The notes below the pieces were generated by a model. The model saw only the letters and a program-made list of their open reading frames with translations. It made no database searches and had not been told where the DNA came from. Of a stretch of 34,910 nt of DNA, positions 27,588-34,910 are shown piece after piece; the first letter of the stretch is position 1, and each line of letters begins with the position of its first letter. Both the position numbers and the translations under genes were made by a program. Source of the stretch: VGCC01 sp044375955 (GTDB lineage Bacteria > Actinomycetota > Actinomycetes > S36-B12); contig JBILLS010000021.1 in assembly GCA_044375955.1 (NCBI GenBank), positions 1 to 34,910 on the forward strand, in the 5' to 3' direction.

Positions 27588-30539
27588 TCAGGCCTCCTGG
27601 GCAGGGACCTCCTGGGCCGGGCTCTCGGGAGGCGCCGGACCACTGAGTTGCGCCTCAGCGGCCGCGGCTCGCTCGAGTGCCGCCGCGAGCTTGTCCTGAG
27701 CAACCCCGTAGGCCGCGAAGTCCCCGCGAGCCAGGGCCGCCTGGCCTTCTTGGTACGCGGCCTGGGCATCAGCGATCGCGTTCGACAAATCGGTGACCGG
27801 ATCACCCGTGGACGGGGTCTCGGGAACGACCTCCGGTGTCATCGGCTCCCCAGTCTCAGGATCGGGGACCGCCTCCGGGGTCGGGGTGGCCGACGTGCCG
27901 AACACAACCGCGAGGGCCTTGTCCAGGGTGTCCTCCATGGCGACGTTGGCTCCGTAGCCGACGAGCACCTTGCGTAGGAGCGGGTAGCCCTCCGCCGAGG
28001 CACGGATATAGACGGGCTCGACGTAGAGCAATCCCCCGTTGAACGGCAGCGAGAGCAGGTTGCCGAGTTCGACCTCGGAACCACCTCGACGCAGCAGGTT
28101 TAACTGCGACGAGACGACCGGATCGGACTCGAAGTTGTTCTGCACCTGCTGCGGGCCGGGAATGGTCGTATTACTCGGCAGTTGGAGAACCTGGATCTTC
28201 CCGTAGTCCTCCCCCGGTTCCGAGTTCACCGCCATGAAGGCAGCGAGCGTCTGCCGACGCTGGGGAGCGAAGGTGGTCGTGAGCGAGAACGCCGGTCCCG
28301 CCGCACCCGGCATTTGGAGGGTGAGGTAGTACGCCGGCTGGAACACCTGCGCGGGTGCGACCGTGGGATCGAAGGGCACGATCCACACATCGGTGCCGTT
28401 ATAAAAGGTCGTGGGATCGGTCACGTGGTAGCGGCTCATGATGGTGCGCTGCACCTTGAACAGGTCCTGCGGGTAACGCACGTGCTCGACGATTTCCTTG
28501 GGCATCTCACTGGCCGGCAGCACCGTGTCCGGGAAAGCCTTCATCCAGGTCTGCAGGACCGGATCCGACGGGTCCCATGCGTACAGGTCGACCGTTCCCT
28601 CGTAGGCGTCGACAACGGCCTTGACCGAGTTGCGCATGTAGTTGATCTGGTCGCGCGGCAGAAGTCCGATCGGGCCACCGCGGGTGCTGATGGAGTCGGC
28701 GGTGGCCTCGGTCAGCGATACCCGGCTGCTATACGGGTAATCGTTGGACAGGGTGTACCCGTCGACGATCCACTTGATCCCACCGCCGGCAACCACCGGC
28801 AACGGGTCCTGATCGAGAGTCAGCCACGGGGCGACCTTCTGAACTCGGGTCAACGGATCGCGATCCCACAGGATCTGTGACTCCTCGTTCACCAGGTCGG
28901 AGAGCAGGATGTTGGAGTCCTGGAACTTCGTCGCGAACAGGATTCGACCGAGGAGGGAACCCATTGGTACCCCGCCATCACCCGTGTAGGTGTTGGTCTT
29001 CTGACCGGTGGGGCTCGCATCATCCGGGTAGTCGAGTTCTATTGGGGGTGACCCCTCGGGCGCACCCACGATCGAGTAGCTGGGGCTGAGTTCCCCGAAG
29101 TACACCCGCGGTTGGTCGATGTCCAACAATCCCTGCGTCGGAATATCACTTTCGAAGAAATCGGGCTGGCCGTTGGTGAGCGCGGTGTTGTCGAAGGCAG
29201 AGACGAAGCCGTAGCCATGGGTGAACACGGCACGCTCGTTGGTCCAGTTGCGCTGGCCCTCGGGGATGCCCGCGAGGTTGATCTCACGGACGGCGACGAC
29301 GGCGCCACGCTGCCCTCCCTCGAGGGCGTAGCGGTCGACATCGAGTCGAGTGTTGAAGGAGTAGTAGCCACGGATCTGCTGGAGTTGGTTGTAGGTCGGC
29401 GAGACCACGGCCGGATCCAGGAGACGGATGTTGTCCAGGGTTCCGGCGCTCGCCTGCAGGACCTCCGGCGATGGCGGTGAGACCGTCCCCGCATAGTCCT
29501 TGACTTCGGCGTCGTCGATCCCGTACGCGGCGCGCGTGGCCTCGATGTTGCGCTGGATGTACGGCTGCTCGCGCACAAGCTCGCTCGGACGCACCTGGAA
29601 CTGCTGGACGAAGAGCGGGTAGAGAGCACCCACCACGACACTGGTGAGAATCAACAGGCCCAGCCCGATCACCGGGATCACCCAGTGACGGCGGATCGCG
29701 TTGAACAGGAACAGTGCCGCGACGAGAAGAGCCACGAACGTGAGGATGTTCAGAGACGGCAGCACCGCATTGACATCCACGTACTTGAGACCCGTGAATC
29801 CAGCGACGAGCTGCTGACTCTTGGTCATCAACTCGTAGCGATCCAGCCAGTACGCACCCGCCTTGAGGATCATCAGAATCGCGACGAGCAGTGACACCTG
29901 CACCTGCGCTGCGACCGTCGCGCGGTCGCCCCGGGGCTGCAGACGCAGGCCGCCGTAGAGGTACTGCACGACGACGGTGATGAGCAGCGACACGATCACC
30001 AGAGCGAATCCGAAACTCAACAGAAAACGCAGGAACGGCAGCTCGAAGGTGTAGAAGGAGAGGTCGAGGCCGAATTGCGGGTCCGTGATGCCGAACGGAG
30101 TCGAGTTCCGCCACAGCAGGAATCCACCCCACTCACCCGATGCGGAGAGGCCGGCAAAGAGGCCCGCGACGATCGTGAGGCCCAGAGCGAGCCGGGTTCG
30201 GTACGGGGTGATCGCCTCGCGATAGCGCTCAAGGCTCGCCTGCTCCGGAGTCATGCCCACGTACGCAGGACGGGTCCGGTACGCGATGGTCAGCGACAGC
30301 GCCACAACGAGGGCCATGGCCGAGGAGAAGATCCCGAACATGATCCCGCGGGTCACCAGGGCGATCGTGAATACCTGGGACTTCTCGACCGAGTCGAACC
30401 ACAGCCAGTCGGTGTAGAAGCCGGTGAAGATCACGAAGGCGATCACGATCACGGCGAGGATCGCGATGGTCGGGAGGAGCACTCCCCCACGCCGTGGCTG
30501 GGCGGGGCTACCGGTAGGCGTCGTAGCGGTGAAACTCAC
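27588..30539 (-). CDS. UPF0182 family large membrane protein
   Basis: 983 aa. Seven or so N-terminal membrane helices (within the first 310 residues; TDWLWFDSVEKSQVF, PQFGLDLSFYTFELPFLRFL and YWLDRYEL are family signatures) precede a long extracytoplasmic part with LDPAVVSPTYNQLQQIRGYYSF, YPEDLFKVQR-like YPQDLFKVQRTIMSRYHV and GNLLSLPFNGGLLYVEPVYI. It ends in an acidic, Ala/Pro-rich tail with a helical ALARGDFAAYGVAQDKL. Function unknown despite wide conservation in actinobacteria. GTG 30539 is chosen because TATGTT (30546-30551) ends six bases upstream; an in-frame GTG at 30557 adds six residues. It follows the Lon-like protease in the same direction, as in mycobacteria (recalled). Confidence 0.95.
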   Translation of the reverse strand: MSFTATTPTGSPAQPRRGGVLLPTIAILAVIVIAFVIFTGFYTDWLWFDSVEKSQVFTIALVTRGIMFGIFSSAMALVVALSLTIAYRTRPAYVGMTPEQASLERYREAITPYRTRLALGLTIVAGLFAGLSASGEWGGFLLWRNSTPFGITDPQFGLDLSFYTFELPFLRFLLSFGFALVIVSLLITVVVQYLYGGLRLQPRGDRATVAAQVQVSLLVAILMILKAGAYWLDRYELMTKSQQLVAGFTGLKYVDVNAVLPSLNILTFVALLVAALFLFNAIRRHWVIPVIGLGLLILTSVVVGALYPLFVQQFQVRPSELVREQPYIQRNIEATRAAYGIDDAEVKDYAGTVSPPSPEVLQASAGTLDNIRLLDPAVVSPTYNQLQQIRGYYSFNTRLDVDRYALEGGQRGAVVAVREINLAGIPEGQRNWTNERAVFTHGYGFVSAFDNTALTNGQPDFFESDIPTQGLLDIDQPRVYFGELSPSYSIVGAPEGSPPIELDYPDDASPTGQKTNTYTGDGGVPMGSLLGRILFATKFQDSNILLSDLVNEESQILWDRDPLTRVQKVAPWLTLDQDPLPVVAGGGIKWIVDGYTLSNDYPYSSRVSLTEATADSISTRGGPIGLLPRDQINYMRNSVKAVVDAYEGTVDLYAWDPSDPVLQTWMKAFPDTVLPASEMPKEIVEHVRYPQDLFKVQRTIMSRYHVTDPTTFYNGTDVWIVPFDPTVAPAQVFQPAYYLTLQMPGAAGPAFSLTTTFAPQRRQTLAAFMAVNSEPGEDYGKIQVLQLPSNTTIPGPQQVQNNFESDPVVSSQLNLLRRGGSEVELGNLLSLPFNGGLLYVEPVYIRASAEGYPLLRKVLVGYGANVAMEDTLDKALAVVFGTSATPTPEAVPDPETGEPMTPEVVPETPSTGDPVTDLSNAIADAQAAYQEGQAALARGDFAAYGVAQDKLAAALERAAAAEAQLSGPAPPESPAQEVPAQEA

Positions 30540-30545
30540 CCCTCG

Positions 30546-30573
30546 AACATATGGCACCTGCCTCCCGGAGGCA
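30546..30573 (-). promoter_or_regulatory. Leaderless promoter of UPF0182 with an adjacent palindrome
   Basis: -10 TATGTT (30551-30546), then six bases to GTG 30539. Just upstream, TGCCTCC (30559-30565) and GGAGGCA (30567-30573) form a one-base-centre palindrome that could be an operator or a terminator remnant for the upstream protease gene (stop 30603). Confidence 0.45.
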
Positions 30574-30602
30574 CACCGAGGTCACGGCGCGCGGCCGGGT
30601 GG

Positions 30603-31709
30603 CTAGGCGGGGCAGGCGGCGAGCTCGTTGCCGGCACGCCAGGCGGTGAGCGCGTCGATGGCGTCCGCGAGCGTTTCGACGGGAACGACGGTGAGCCCCT
30701 CCGGCACGTAGCCCTCCGCCTCCGTGCAGTTGCCCCGAGGCATGAGGAACAGCTCCGCACCGGCATCCCGCGCACCCGTGAGCTTCTGGCGGATGCCGCC
30801 GATGGATCCGACACCCCCGTCCGGATCGATGGTCCCCGTCACGGCGATGTGCTCACCACCCGTGATGTTGTCGGGAGTCAGCTTGTCGACGATCCCCATC
30901 GCGAAGACCAGGCCGGCGCTCGGCCCGCCGATGTCCTGCAACGTGAAGTCGATGATGAAGTCCGGCGTATAGAAGTTGCCGACCGTGATTCCCAGGAGCC
31001 CCGTCCCGGGCTTGTCGGGGTTGTCGACCGAAGAAACGCGCACCTGGGTGGGGTCACCATCGCGTTCGATATCCAAGGCGAGGGCAGTGCCAATCGGCGC
31101 GGCCCGCACGGCGTCCACGACATCCTGTGGCGTAGTCACCTCCACGCCATCGATCGCCCGGATCCGATCCCGTGGTTCGAGCACGCCATCGGCGGGTGTG
31201 TCATCCAGGACAGCGGTGACGATGACCTCGGTGCTGACGGGGATGTCGAGATACCCGAGCGCCGCGGCAATCGCATCGGACTCCGCGGTGCTGAACAAAG
31301 CCGCGCCCCGCTGCCGGATCTCGTCCCCGGTGACATCGTCCGGGTAGAGCAGTTCCCGCGGCACCACGGCGTCGCTCGCGTTGAACCACGCGGCGATCGC
31401 TTCGACGAACGTCAGGCCGCCACGCGGTCCCCCCGATTCCGAGACCGTGGTCATATCGAGTTCACCGGAGACCGGGTACGTCTCCGTGCCCTCGATCTCG
31501 ATCACCTGCGCGCCGTCAATCTCCCCGATGACATTGAAGGTCGGGCCCGGGGCGAGACGGACGTAGGGCACGGGAAGCAGGAACGCAACCGCGAGTAGTG
31601 AGGCCGTGACAACCGCGCTGATGATCAGGGTCCAGACGCGTCCGGACAGTCGCGGGCGGCGCGGTTCGGCCGAGCCGGACGGAGGGAATCCGGGAGAGGT
31701 GTCCGTCAA
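30603..31709 (-). CDS. YlbL-like membrane-anchored PDZ / Lon-type (S16) serine protease
   Basis: 368 aa. One N-terminal membrane helix (about 25-47), extracytoplasmic PDZ domain about 155-230 (ILDD.PADGVLEPRDRIRAIDGVEV pattern), then an S16 Lon-like domain with the Ser-Lys dyad: Ser264 in GGPSAG and Lys309 in GIRQKL. The ATPase of true Lon is absent. The TTG start is inferred from the 4-base TTGA overlap with the upstream 57-aa gene, indicating coupled translation. Probably involved in processing or quality control of exported proteins. Confidence 0.93.
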   Translation of the reverse strand: MTDTSPGFPPSGSAEPRRPRLSGRVWTLIISAVVTASLLAVAFLLPVPYVRLAPGPTFNVIGEIDGAQVIEIEGTETYPVSGELDMTTVSESGGPRGGLTFVEAIAAWFNASDAVVPRELLYPDDVTGDEIRQRGAALFSTAESDAIAAALGYLDIPVSTEVIVTAVLDDTPADGVLEPRDRIRAIDGVEVTTPQDVVDAVRAAPIGTALALDIERDGDPTQVRVSSVDNPDKPGTGLLGITVGNFYTPDFIIDFTLQDIGGPSAGLVFAMGIVDKLTPDNITGGEHIAVTGTIDPDGGVGSIGGIRQKLTGARDAGAELFLMPRGNCTEAEGYVPEGLTVVPVETLADAIDALTAWRAGNELAACPA

Positions 31710-31879
31710 CGCGAACGACGGCGGCTAGTGGGAAGTGGTTTGGCCATGGCCTTCTGCAACTGCACGTACTCCGAGGTGATGTCCGGCATCGGCTTGGCAG
31801 GCCTGCGCACCAGCGCCACGAATCCCACCGCGAGGGCAACGGCTCCCAGCGGGATCAGCCACCACAGCAGCGCAGACAC
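31706..31879 (-). CDS. 57-aa single-helix membrane protein
   Basis: GTG start with AGGAG six bases upstream, TGA overlapping the TTG of the protease gene. The product is one N-terminal membrane helix (about 4-24, LLWWLIPLGAVALAVGFVALV) followed by a basic cytosolic tail ending TSRRRSR, with a conserved-looking DITSEYVQLQKAMAKPLP. I do not recognise the family. Tight coupling to the YlbL-like protease suggests an accessory or adaptor for it (inference). Confidence 0.75.
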   Translation of the reverse strand: MSALLWWLIPLGAVALAVGFVALVRRPAKPMPDITSEYVQLQKAMAKPLPTSRRRSR

Positions 31880-31908
31880 CTAGGGCTCCTCACGTTGGAC
31901 GAACCCCC

Positions 31909-31914
31909 AGGGTA
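31909..31914 (-). promoter_or_regulatory. Candidate -10 element of the 57-aa / protease operon
   Basis: TACCCT, 29 bases upstream of GTG 31879, leaving a short leader that carries AGGAG. No clear -35. Confidence 0.35.
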
Positions 31915-31952
31915 ACCCGGGGCCAGAGGGACCGCCGCCGGGGCCGAAAAAG

Positions 31953-32032
31953 CCGTGGGGTTCCCAGGTCTCGCAGCCCCAACGTGCCTTCCCCTTGCAC
32001 GCTGCGACCCGTTATCCCGGGAACCCCAACGG
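31953..32032 (-). ncRNA. Nested stem-loop with T-run: structured RNA or strong terminator, unclassified
   Basis: Three nested perfect stems: CCGT..GGGGTTCCC (31953-31965) with GGGAACCCC..ACGG (32019-32032), TCGCAGC (31971-31977) with GCTGCGA (32001-32007), GTGC (31984-31987) with GCAC (31997-32000). On the minus strand the outer stem is followed directly by CTTTTTC, the only clear T-run after a stem in the window, so transcription probably comes from the right. It lies about 245 bases beyond the NUDIX stop. Not recognised as SRP, 6S, RNase P, tmRNA or a riboswitch I know. Confidence 0.5.
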
Positions 32033-32095
32033 CGTCACAAGGTAGGAGGTCACCGGAACAGCGTCAATCCCGCGGGCGCAATCGTTCATCTGGAT

Positions 32096-32236
32096 TGTGG
32101 ACGGACCTGTGGACCCCCTGTGGACCCCCTGCGTCCTCCCTGGGGACACCGCGGGGATCGTGCTGTGGACGACCTGAGGATGGGTGCGAGAAGTCCAGTG
32201 ATTCCAAGGGAAATCTCATCCGCATGGTGTGGATAG
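32096..32236. promoter_or_regulatory. Cluster of five DnaA-box-like sites
   Basis: TGTGGAC at 32096, 32108, 32119 and 32164, and TGTGGATAG at 32228, all in one orientation. Each is 7-8 of 9 matches to the DnaA box complement TGTGGACAA or TGTGGATAA. Sites two and three are 11 bp apart, within the tandem repeat CTGTGGACCCC. The 396-bp region 31880-32275 has no gene; it holds this cluster, the nested stem-loop and the 57-aa gene's promoter. Confidence 0.45.
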
Positions 32237-32275
32237 AAAATTCCTCGCCGGGTTCACGGCGTGTTCACCCGCTGG

Positions 32276-32821
32276 CTAGCGATGCCAGCGCGTGGCCGCG
32301 TCCACGAGCGCCCGCACACTCACGTCCGCGTCATCGGGCAGCCCGTCGACGGGGAACCACCGCAAGTCCAGCGACTCCTCGCTCACGACGGGCGCGGATA
32401 CCTCCGGTACTTCGATTCCGAATTGCACGTCCAGGTGCACACTCATCTGCCCCGGCCCGCACGGGACGGGATGGCGATCGAGACGGAGTGGGTGATGGGA
32501 GATCACACCGCCGGAGAATCCTGATTCCTCGCGCATCTCGCGCATCGACGCCGCATGAAGGCTCGGGTCCCCCTGCTCGATATGCCCGCCCAGTTGCAAC
32601 CACCGCCCGACTTTGGGATACAGTGTGAGCAGGACATGACTTCTGGCCGAATCGATAACGATCGCACTTGCCGTGATGTGACCGACACGGCATTCGCGGA
32701 AGACGCCGTTGTCGTGTTCGCCCAGGAAGGCCAGGTAGTCGCGACGCAGTGCCTCCTGCTGCGCATCATCGGCCTGCCATGCCTCGAGAACACGCACGGT
32801 GTCGACGAACACCTGGCTCAC
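32276..32821 (-). CDS. NUDIX hydrolase
   Basis: 181 aa from GTG 32821. The Nudix box reads GGHIEQGDPSLHAASMREMREESGF: catalytic REMREE present, with Asp at the usual first Glu position and one extra residue, a common subfamily variant. NUDIX enzymes hydrolyse nucleoside diphosphates linked to another group; the substrate is not predictable here. The start is one base after the dehydrogenase stop, so it is the last gene of a three-gene operon. Confidence 0.93.
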   Translation of the reverse strand: MSQVFVDTVRVLEAWQADDAQQEALRRDYLAFLGEHDNGVFRECRVGHITASAIVIDSARSHVLLTLYPKVGRWLQLGGHIEQGDPSLHAASMREMREESGFSGGVISHHPLRLDRHPVPCGPGQMSVHLDVQFGIEVPEVSAPVVSEESLDLRWFPVDGLPDDADVSVRALVDAATRWHR

Positions 32822-32822
32822 G

Positions 32823-33719
32823 TCACACGACTCTATTGACGAGCTCCTGCCCGGTCGCCAGGCGCTCCAACTGTTGGGACACGAGCCGCCGCGCACGCGG
32901 CAGGAATGCCGAGGAGTTGCCCCCCACGTGCGGACTGATCAACAGACCAGGCGCGGCCCACAGGGGATGGTCCTGCGGGAGGGGCTCCGGGTCTGTCACG
33001 TCGAGCGATGCACGCAGTCGACCCGATGTGAGTTCGGCGAGCAGCGCATCGGTCTGCACCACCTTTCCGCGCGCGACGTTCACGAGCAGCGCCCCGTCCT
33101 TCATCCTCGCAAGGAAGCCCGCATCCACCATGCCCGCGGTGGTGTCATCCAGGGGCACGACAAGAACGACGACGTCGACGGTGGGCAGGATCGCATCGAG
33201 CTCGGCCAACCCACGCACTCCATCGCGGGCCGTGCGCCCCATCATGATGACCTCGACCTCGAAGGGTTCGAGACGCCTACGGATTGCCTGCGCCACGCCA
33301 CCCGCCCCGATCACCAGCACGACCTTGTCCGCGAGGGCGGGCAACCGGCGATGACGCCAGACCCCCTGCTGCATGTCTCGGGCCGCGTCATCGAGACCGC
33401 GCAGGTTGGCGATGATGAGGCCCAGGGTCAACTCCGCGGTGCTCGCATCGTGCACCCCCGACGCATTGCACAGGGTCACTCCCGGAGGGAGGTGCGCGAG
33501 CGCATTGTCGAATCCGGCGGTGAGTAACTGGCACACGCGCAGGTTTGGCATCTGCCCCATCAGTGCGAGGTTGGCGGCGGGACCCATGTAGACCGGGACG
33601 AAGAAGGTTGCCGCCGCGAGGGCGGCCGGATCGACCTCGCCCTCATCGGGATACACCGCTATCGGGAGAGATGAGGTGACCTCCCCGAGTCCGGAGGGCA
33701 GGAGCGCGAGTTCGCTCAT
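32823..33719 (-). CDS. D-isomer-specific 2-hydroxyacid dehydrogenase
   Basis: NAD(P)-dependent oxidoreductase of 298 aa. Rossmann loop VIGAGGVAQAI (138-143; the usual last Gly of GxGxxG is Ala). Catalytic triad Arg217 (NVARGKVV), Glu245 (DPEPLP) and His264 (SPHVGGNS). Shorter than phosphoglycerate dehydrogenase and lacking an ACT domain, so probably a glyoxylate/hydroxypyruvate-reductase-like enzyme. Overlaps the upstream Gfo/Idh/MocA gene by 4 bp (ATGA), which suggests joint action on a sugar- or hydroxyacid-type substrate (inference). Confidence 0.94.
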   Translation of the reverse strand: MSELALLPSGLGEVTSSLPIAVYPDEGEVDPAALAAATFFVPVYMGPAANLALMGQMPNLRVCQLLTAGFDNALAHLPPGVTLCNASGVHDASTAELTLGLIIANLRGLDDAARDMQQGVWRHRRLPALADKVVLVIGAGGVAQAIRRRLEPFEVEVIMMGRTARDGVRGLAELDAILPTVDVVVLVVPLDDTTAGMVDAGFLARMKDGALLVNVARGKVVQTDALLAELTSGRLRASLDVTDPEPLPQDHPLWAAPGLLISPHVGGNSSAFLPRARRLVSQQLERLATGQELVNRVV

Positions 33720-34888
33720 CCCACCGGCTCCCAGTGACCGGAGGCCACGGAGGCCAGCACCGCCTCGTTGGCCAGCGCCGCCTTGAGCGCATCCTCGATG
33801 GTGGCGCCGATCGGGGCACCCGCCTGGACCGATTCCAGGAGACGCGCCAGTTCGATCACCTTCGAGTCGTCGTACCCGATCGCTACACCGGCACCGGGCT
33901 GGAAGCGCTGGTACTCCCCGACCCCGGGCTCGCCGAGCGCGATCTGGGTGGGCCGCCCCTGGTAGGGACCGTCGACGCTCAGGCTGAGTTCATCCGACCG
34001 CCGGAAGTCCCAGCTCACGGCACCCTCGGTGCCGTGGATGTGGAACCCGTAGTTGCACTGATCACCGATGGATGAACGTCCCGCCTCGTACGTGACCCGA
34101 GCCCCGTTAGCCATACGGAGCAGTGCACATATGTAGTCCTCGTTCTCCACAGGACCGAACTCCACGTCCGGATCGTTGAGGTCTGCCGTCGCGAAGTGGC
34201 TTGCCCCAGGCTTGGCGATCGGCCGCTTGTCGATGAAGGTTGCGGTATCGGCCACCAACTCGTCGATCTCACCGAGCAGCATGCGGATGAGATCGAAACC
34301 ATGCGACCCAAGGTCCGCGAGGATGCCGTGGCCACCCTGCGCGACCGTGTAGCGCCAGGAGAGGGTGCCACCGGGATCGGCGGCGTAGTCCGCGAGTGTC
34401 CGTACCGTTGCATGTGTGGGCGCCCCGATTGCACCCGATCGGATCAGTTGTTGCGCGTGCTCCACGGGCGGGAAGTTGCGGTAGTTGAATCCCACTGCGG
34501 CCTGGACCCCGGCCTCACGTACGGCCTTCGCAACGCGCGCACAGTCGGCGGCATTCAGACCTACCGGCTTCTCGATCCACAGGTGCTTGCCCGCACGCGC
34601 AACCGCCTCACCGATTTCACCGTGCACCGCGTTGGGCGCCGTCACACTGACAACGTCCACGCAGGGATTGTCGATCACTGCGCGCCAGTCCTGGGTGGTC
34701 TCGATAGGTCCGTGCTGATCCACGAATGCTTCGAGGTGACTCGGCAAGGTGTCCGCCACGGCCACGAGGGTGGTGCGCACCGGCAAGTCTGGATAGTGGT
34801 GGGTCAGACGTCCGGTGGCACGCGCATGCACATGCCCCATCCACCCGGCACCGATGATCCCGTGCCCGAGGGTGCGCTTCTCACTCAT
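33716..34888 (-). CDS. Gfo/Idh/MocA-family oxidoreductase
   Basis: 390 aa NAD(P)-dependent dehydrogenase acting on sugars, inositols or related polyols by family. N-terminal Rossmann GAGWMG (13-18), the family motif EKPV (106-109, Lys107 catalytic), and a C-terminal domain with GGHGILADLGSHGFDLIRMLLGE supplying the second conserved His-Asp helix. Full length. First gene of the operon; its upstream region is mostly outside the window, with GGGATGGG just before ATG. Confidence 0.95.
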   Translation of the reverse strand: MSEKRTLGHGIIGAGWMGHVHARATGRLTHHYPDLPVRTTLVAVADTLPSHLEAFVDQHGPIETTQDWRAVIDNPCVDVVSVTAPNAVHGEIGEAVARAGKHLWIEKPVGLNAADCARVAKAVREAGVQAAVGFNYRNFPPVEHAQQLIRSGAIGAPTHATVRTLADYAADPGGTLSWRYTVAQGGHGILADLGSHGFDLIRMLLGEIDELVADTATFIDKRPIAKPGASHFATADLNDPDVEFGPVENEDYICALLRMANGARVTYEAGRSSIGDQCNYGFHIHGTEGAVSWDFRRSDELSLSVDGPYQGRPTQIALGEPGVGEYQRFQPGAGVAIGYDDSKVIELARLLESVQAGAPIGATIEDALKAALANEAVLASVASGHWEPVG

Positions 34889-34910
34889 GGACCCATCCCC
34901 ACTCTCACTT

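Noticed and set aside
31953..32032. SRP RNA, 6S RNA or c-di-AMP (ydaO) riboswitch
   Set aside because: The SRP GGAAGG/AGCA core is absent, the length is too short for 6S, and the GGGGAACCC match is just an arm of a perfect stem without the rest of the ydaO consensus.
31955..32236. Plus-strand open frame across the intergenic gap
   Set aside because: No start signal, no recognisable protein pattern, and it runs through perfect RNA-like stems and tandem boxes.
32090..32240. Chromosomal replication origin
   Set aside because: No dnaA, dnaN, rpmH, parA/B or AT-rich unwinding region nearby; boxes are imperfect and all in one orientation.

Overview
The window is GC-rich (roughly two thirds G+C by eye), has short intergenic gaps, and uses many GTG and some TTG starts. 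The gene content is actinobacterial: a PdtaS-type histidine kinase, a fused FbiC for coenzyme F420, a fused peptidase-ABC ATPase, UPF0182 and a Lon-like PDZ protease. The left-end order pdtaS, biotinyl protein, SRAP protein, aroA, rsgA resembles, from memory, the Rv3220c-Rv3228 region of Mycobacterium tuberculosis. I cannot name a genus.

Layout. 1-5869 is a core block: pdtaS (its 3' end runs off the window), a 73-aa biotinyl protein, an SRAP protein, aroA-rsgA, a DUF2231 membrane protein and hisN. 5870-10357 is a four-gene minus-strand operon, fbiC - DUF1185 - EthD - cytochrome P450, with overlapping genes. A 232-bp intergenic region rich in dyads separates it from a divergent 54-aa gene. 10821-16572 is a second minus-strand operon: exported S15 peptidase fused to an ABC ATPase, ABC permease, GMC oxidoreductase, exonuclease III. 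16616-19749 holds a DUF2252 protein and a divergent 14-TM MFS exporter.

19896-26029 looks accessory. It holds a YefM/RelE-type toxin-antitoxin pair, a 977-aa GLUG-repeat surface protein, a glycine-rich secreted protein and an orphan histidine-kinase-like protein, and ends at an intact initiator tRNA. A decayed 3' fragment of the same tRNA, with its own terminator, lies at the other end of this segment (20452-20545). 26135-27499 encodes an AA10 lytic polysaccharide monooxygenase with two near-identical FnIII modules. 27588-31879 is a membrane-protein and protease block (UPF0182, YlbL-like protease, a 57-aa membrane protein). 31880-32275 is non-coding, with a nested stem-loop and a DnaA-box-like cluster. 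32276-34888 is a three-gene operon: Gfo/Idh/MocA oxidoreductase, D-2-hydroxyacid dehydrogenase, NUDIX hydrolase.

The most consistent regulatory signal is a TANNNT-like -10 hexamer placed exactly six (once seven) bases before a start codon in front of nine transcription-unit-leading genes. This implies widespread leaderless mRNAs, and it was used here to correct several starts. Two of these promoter pairs are back to back and physically overlapping, and two carry perfect palindromes over the transcription start.
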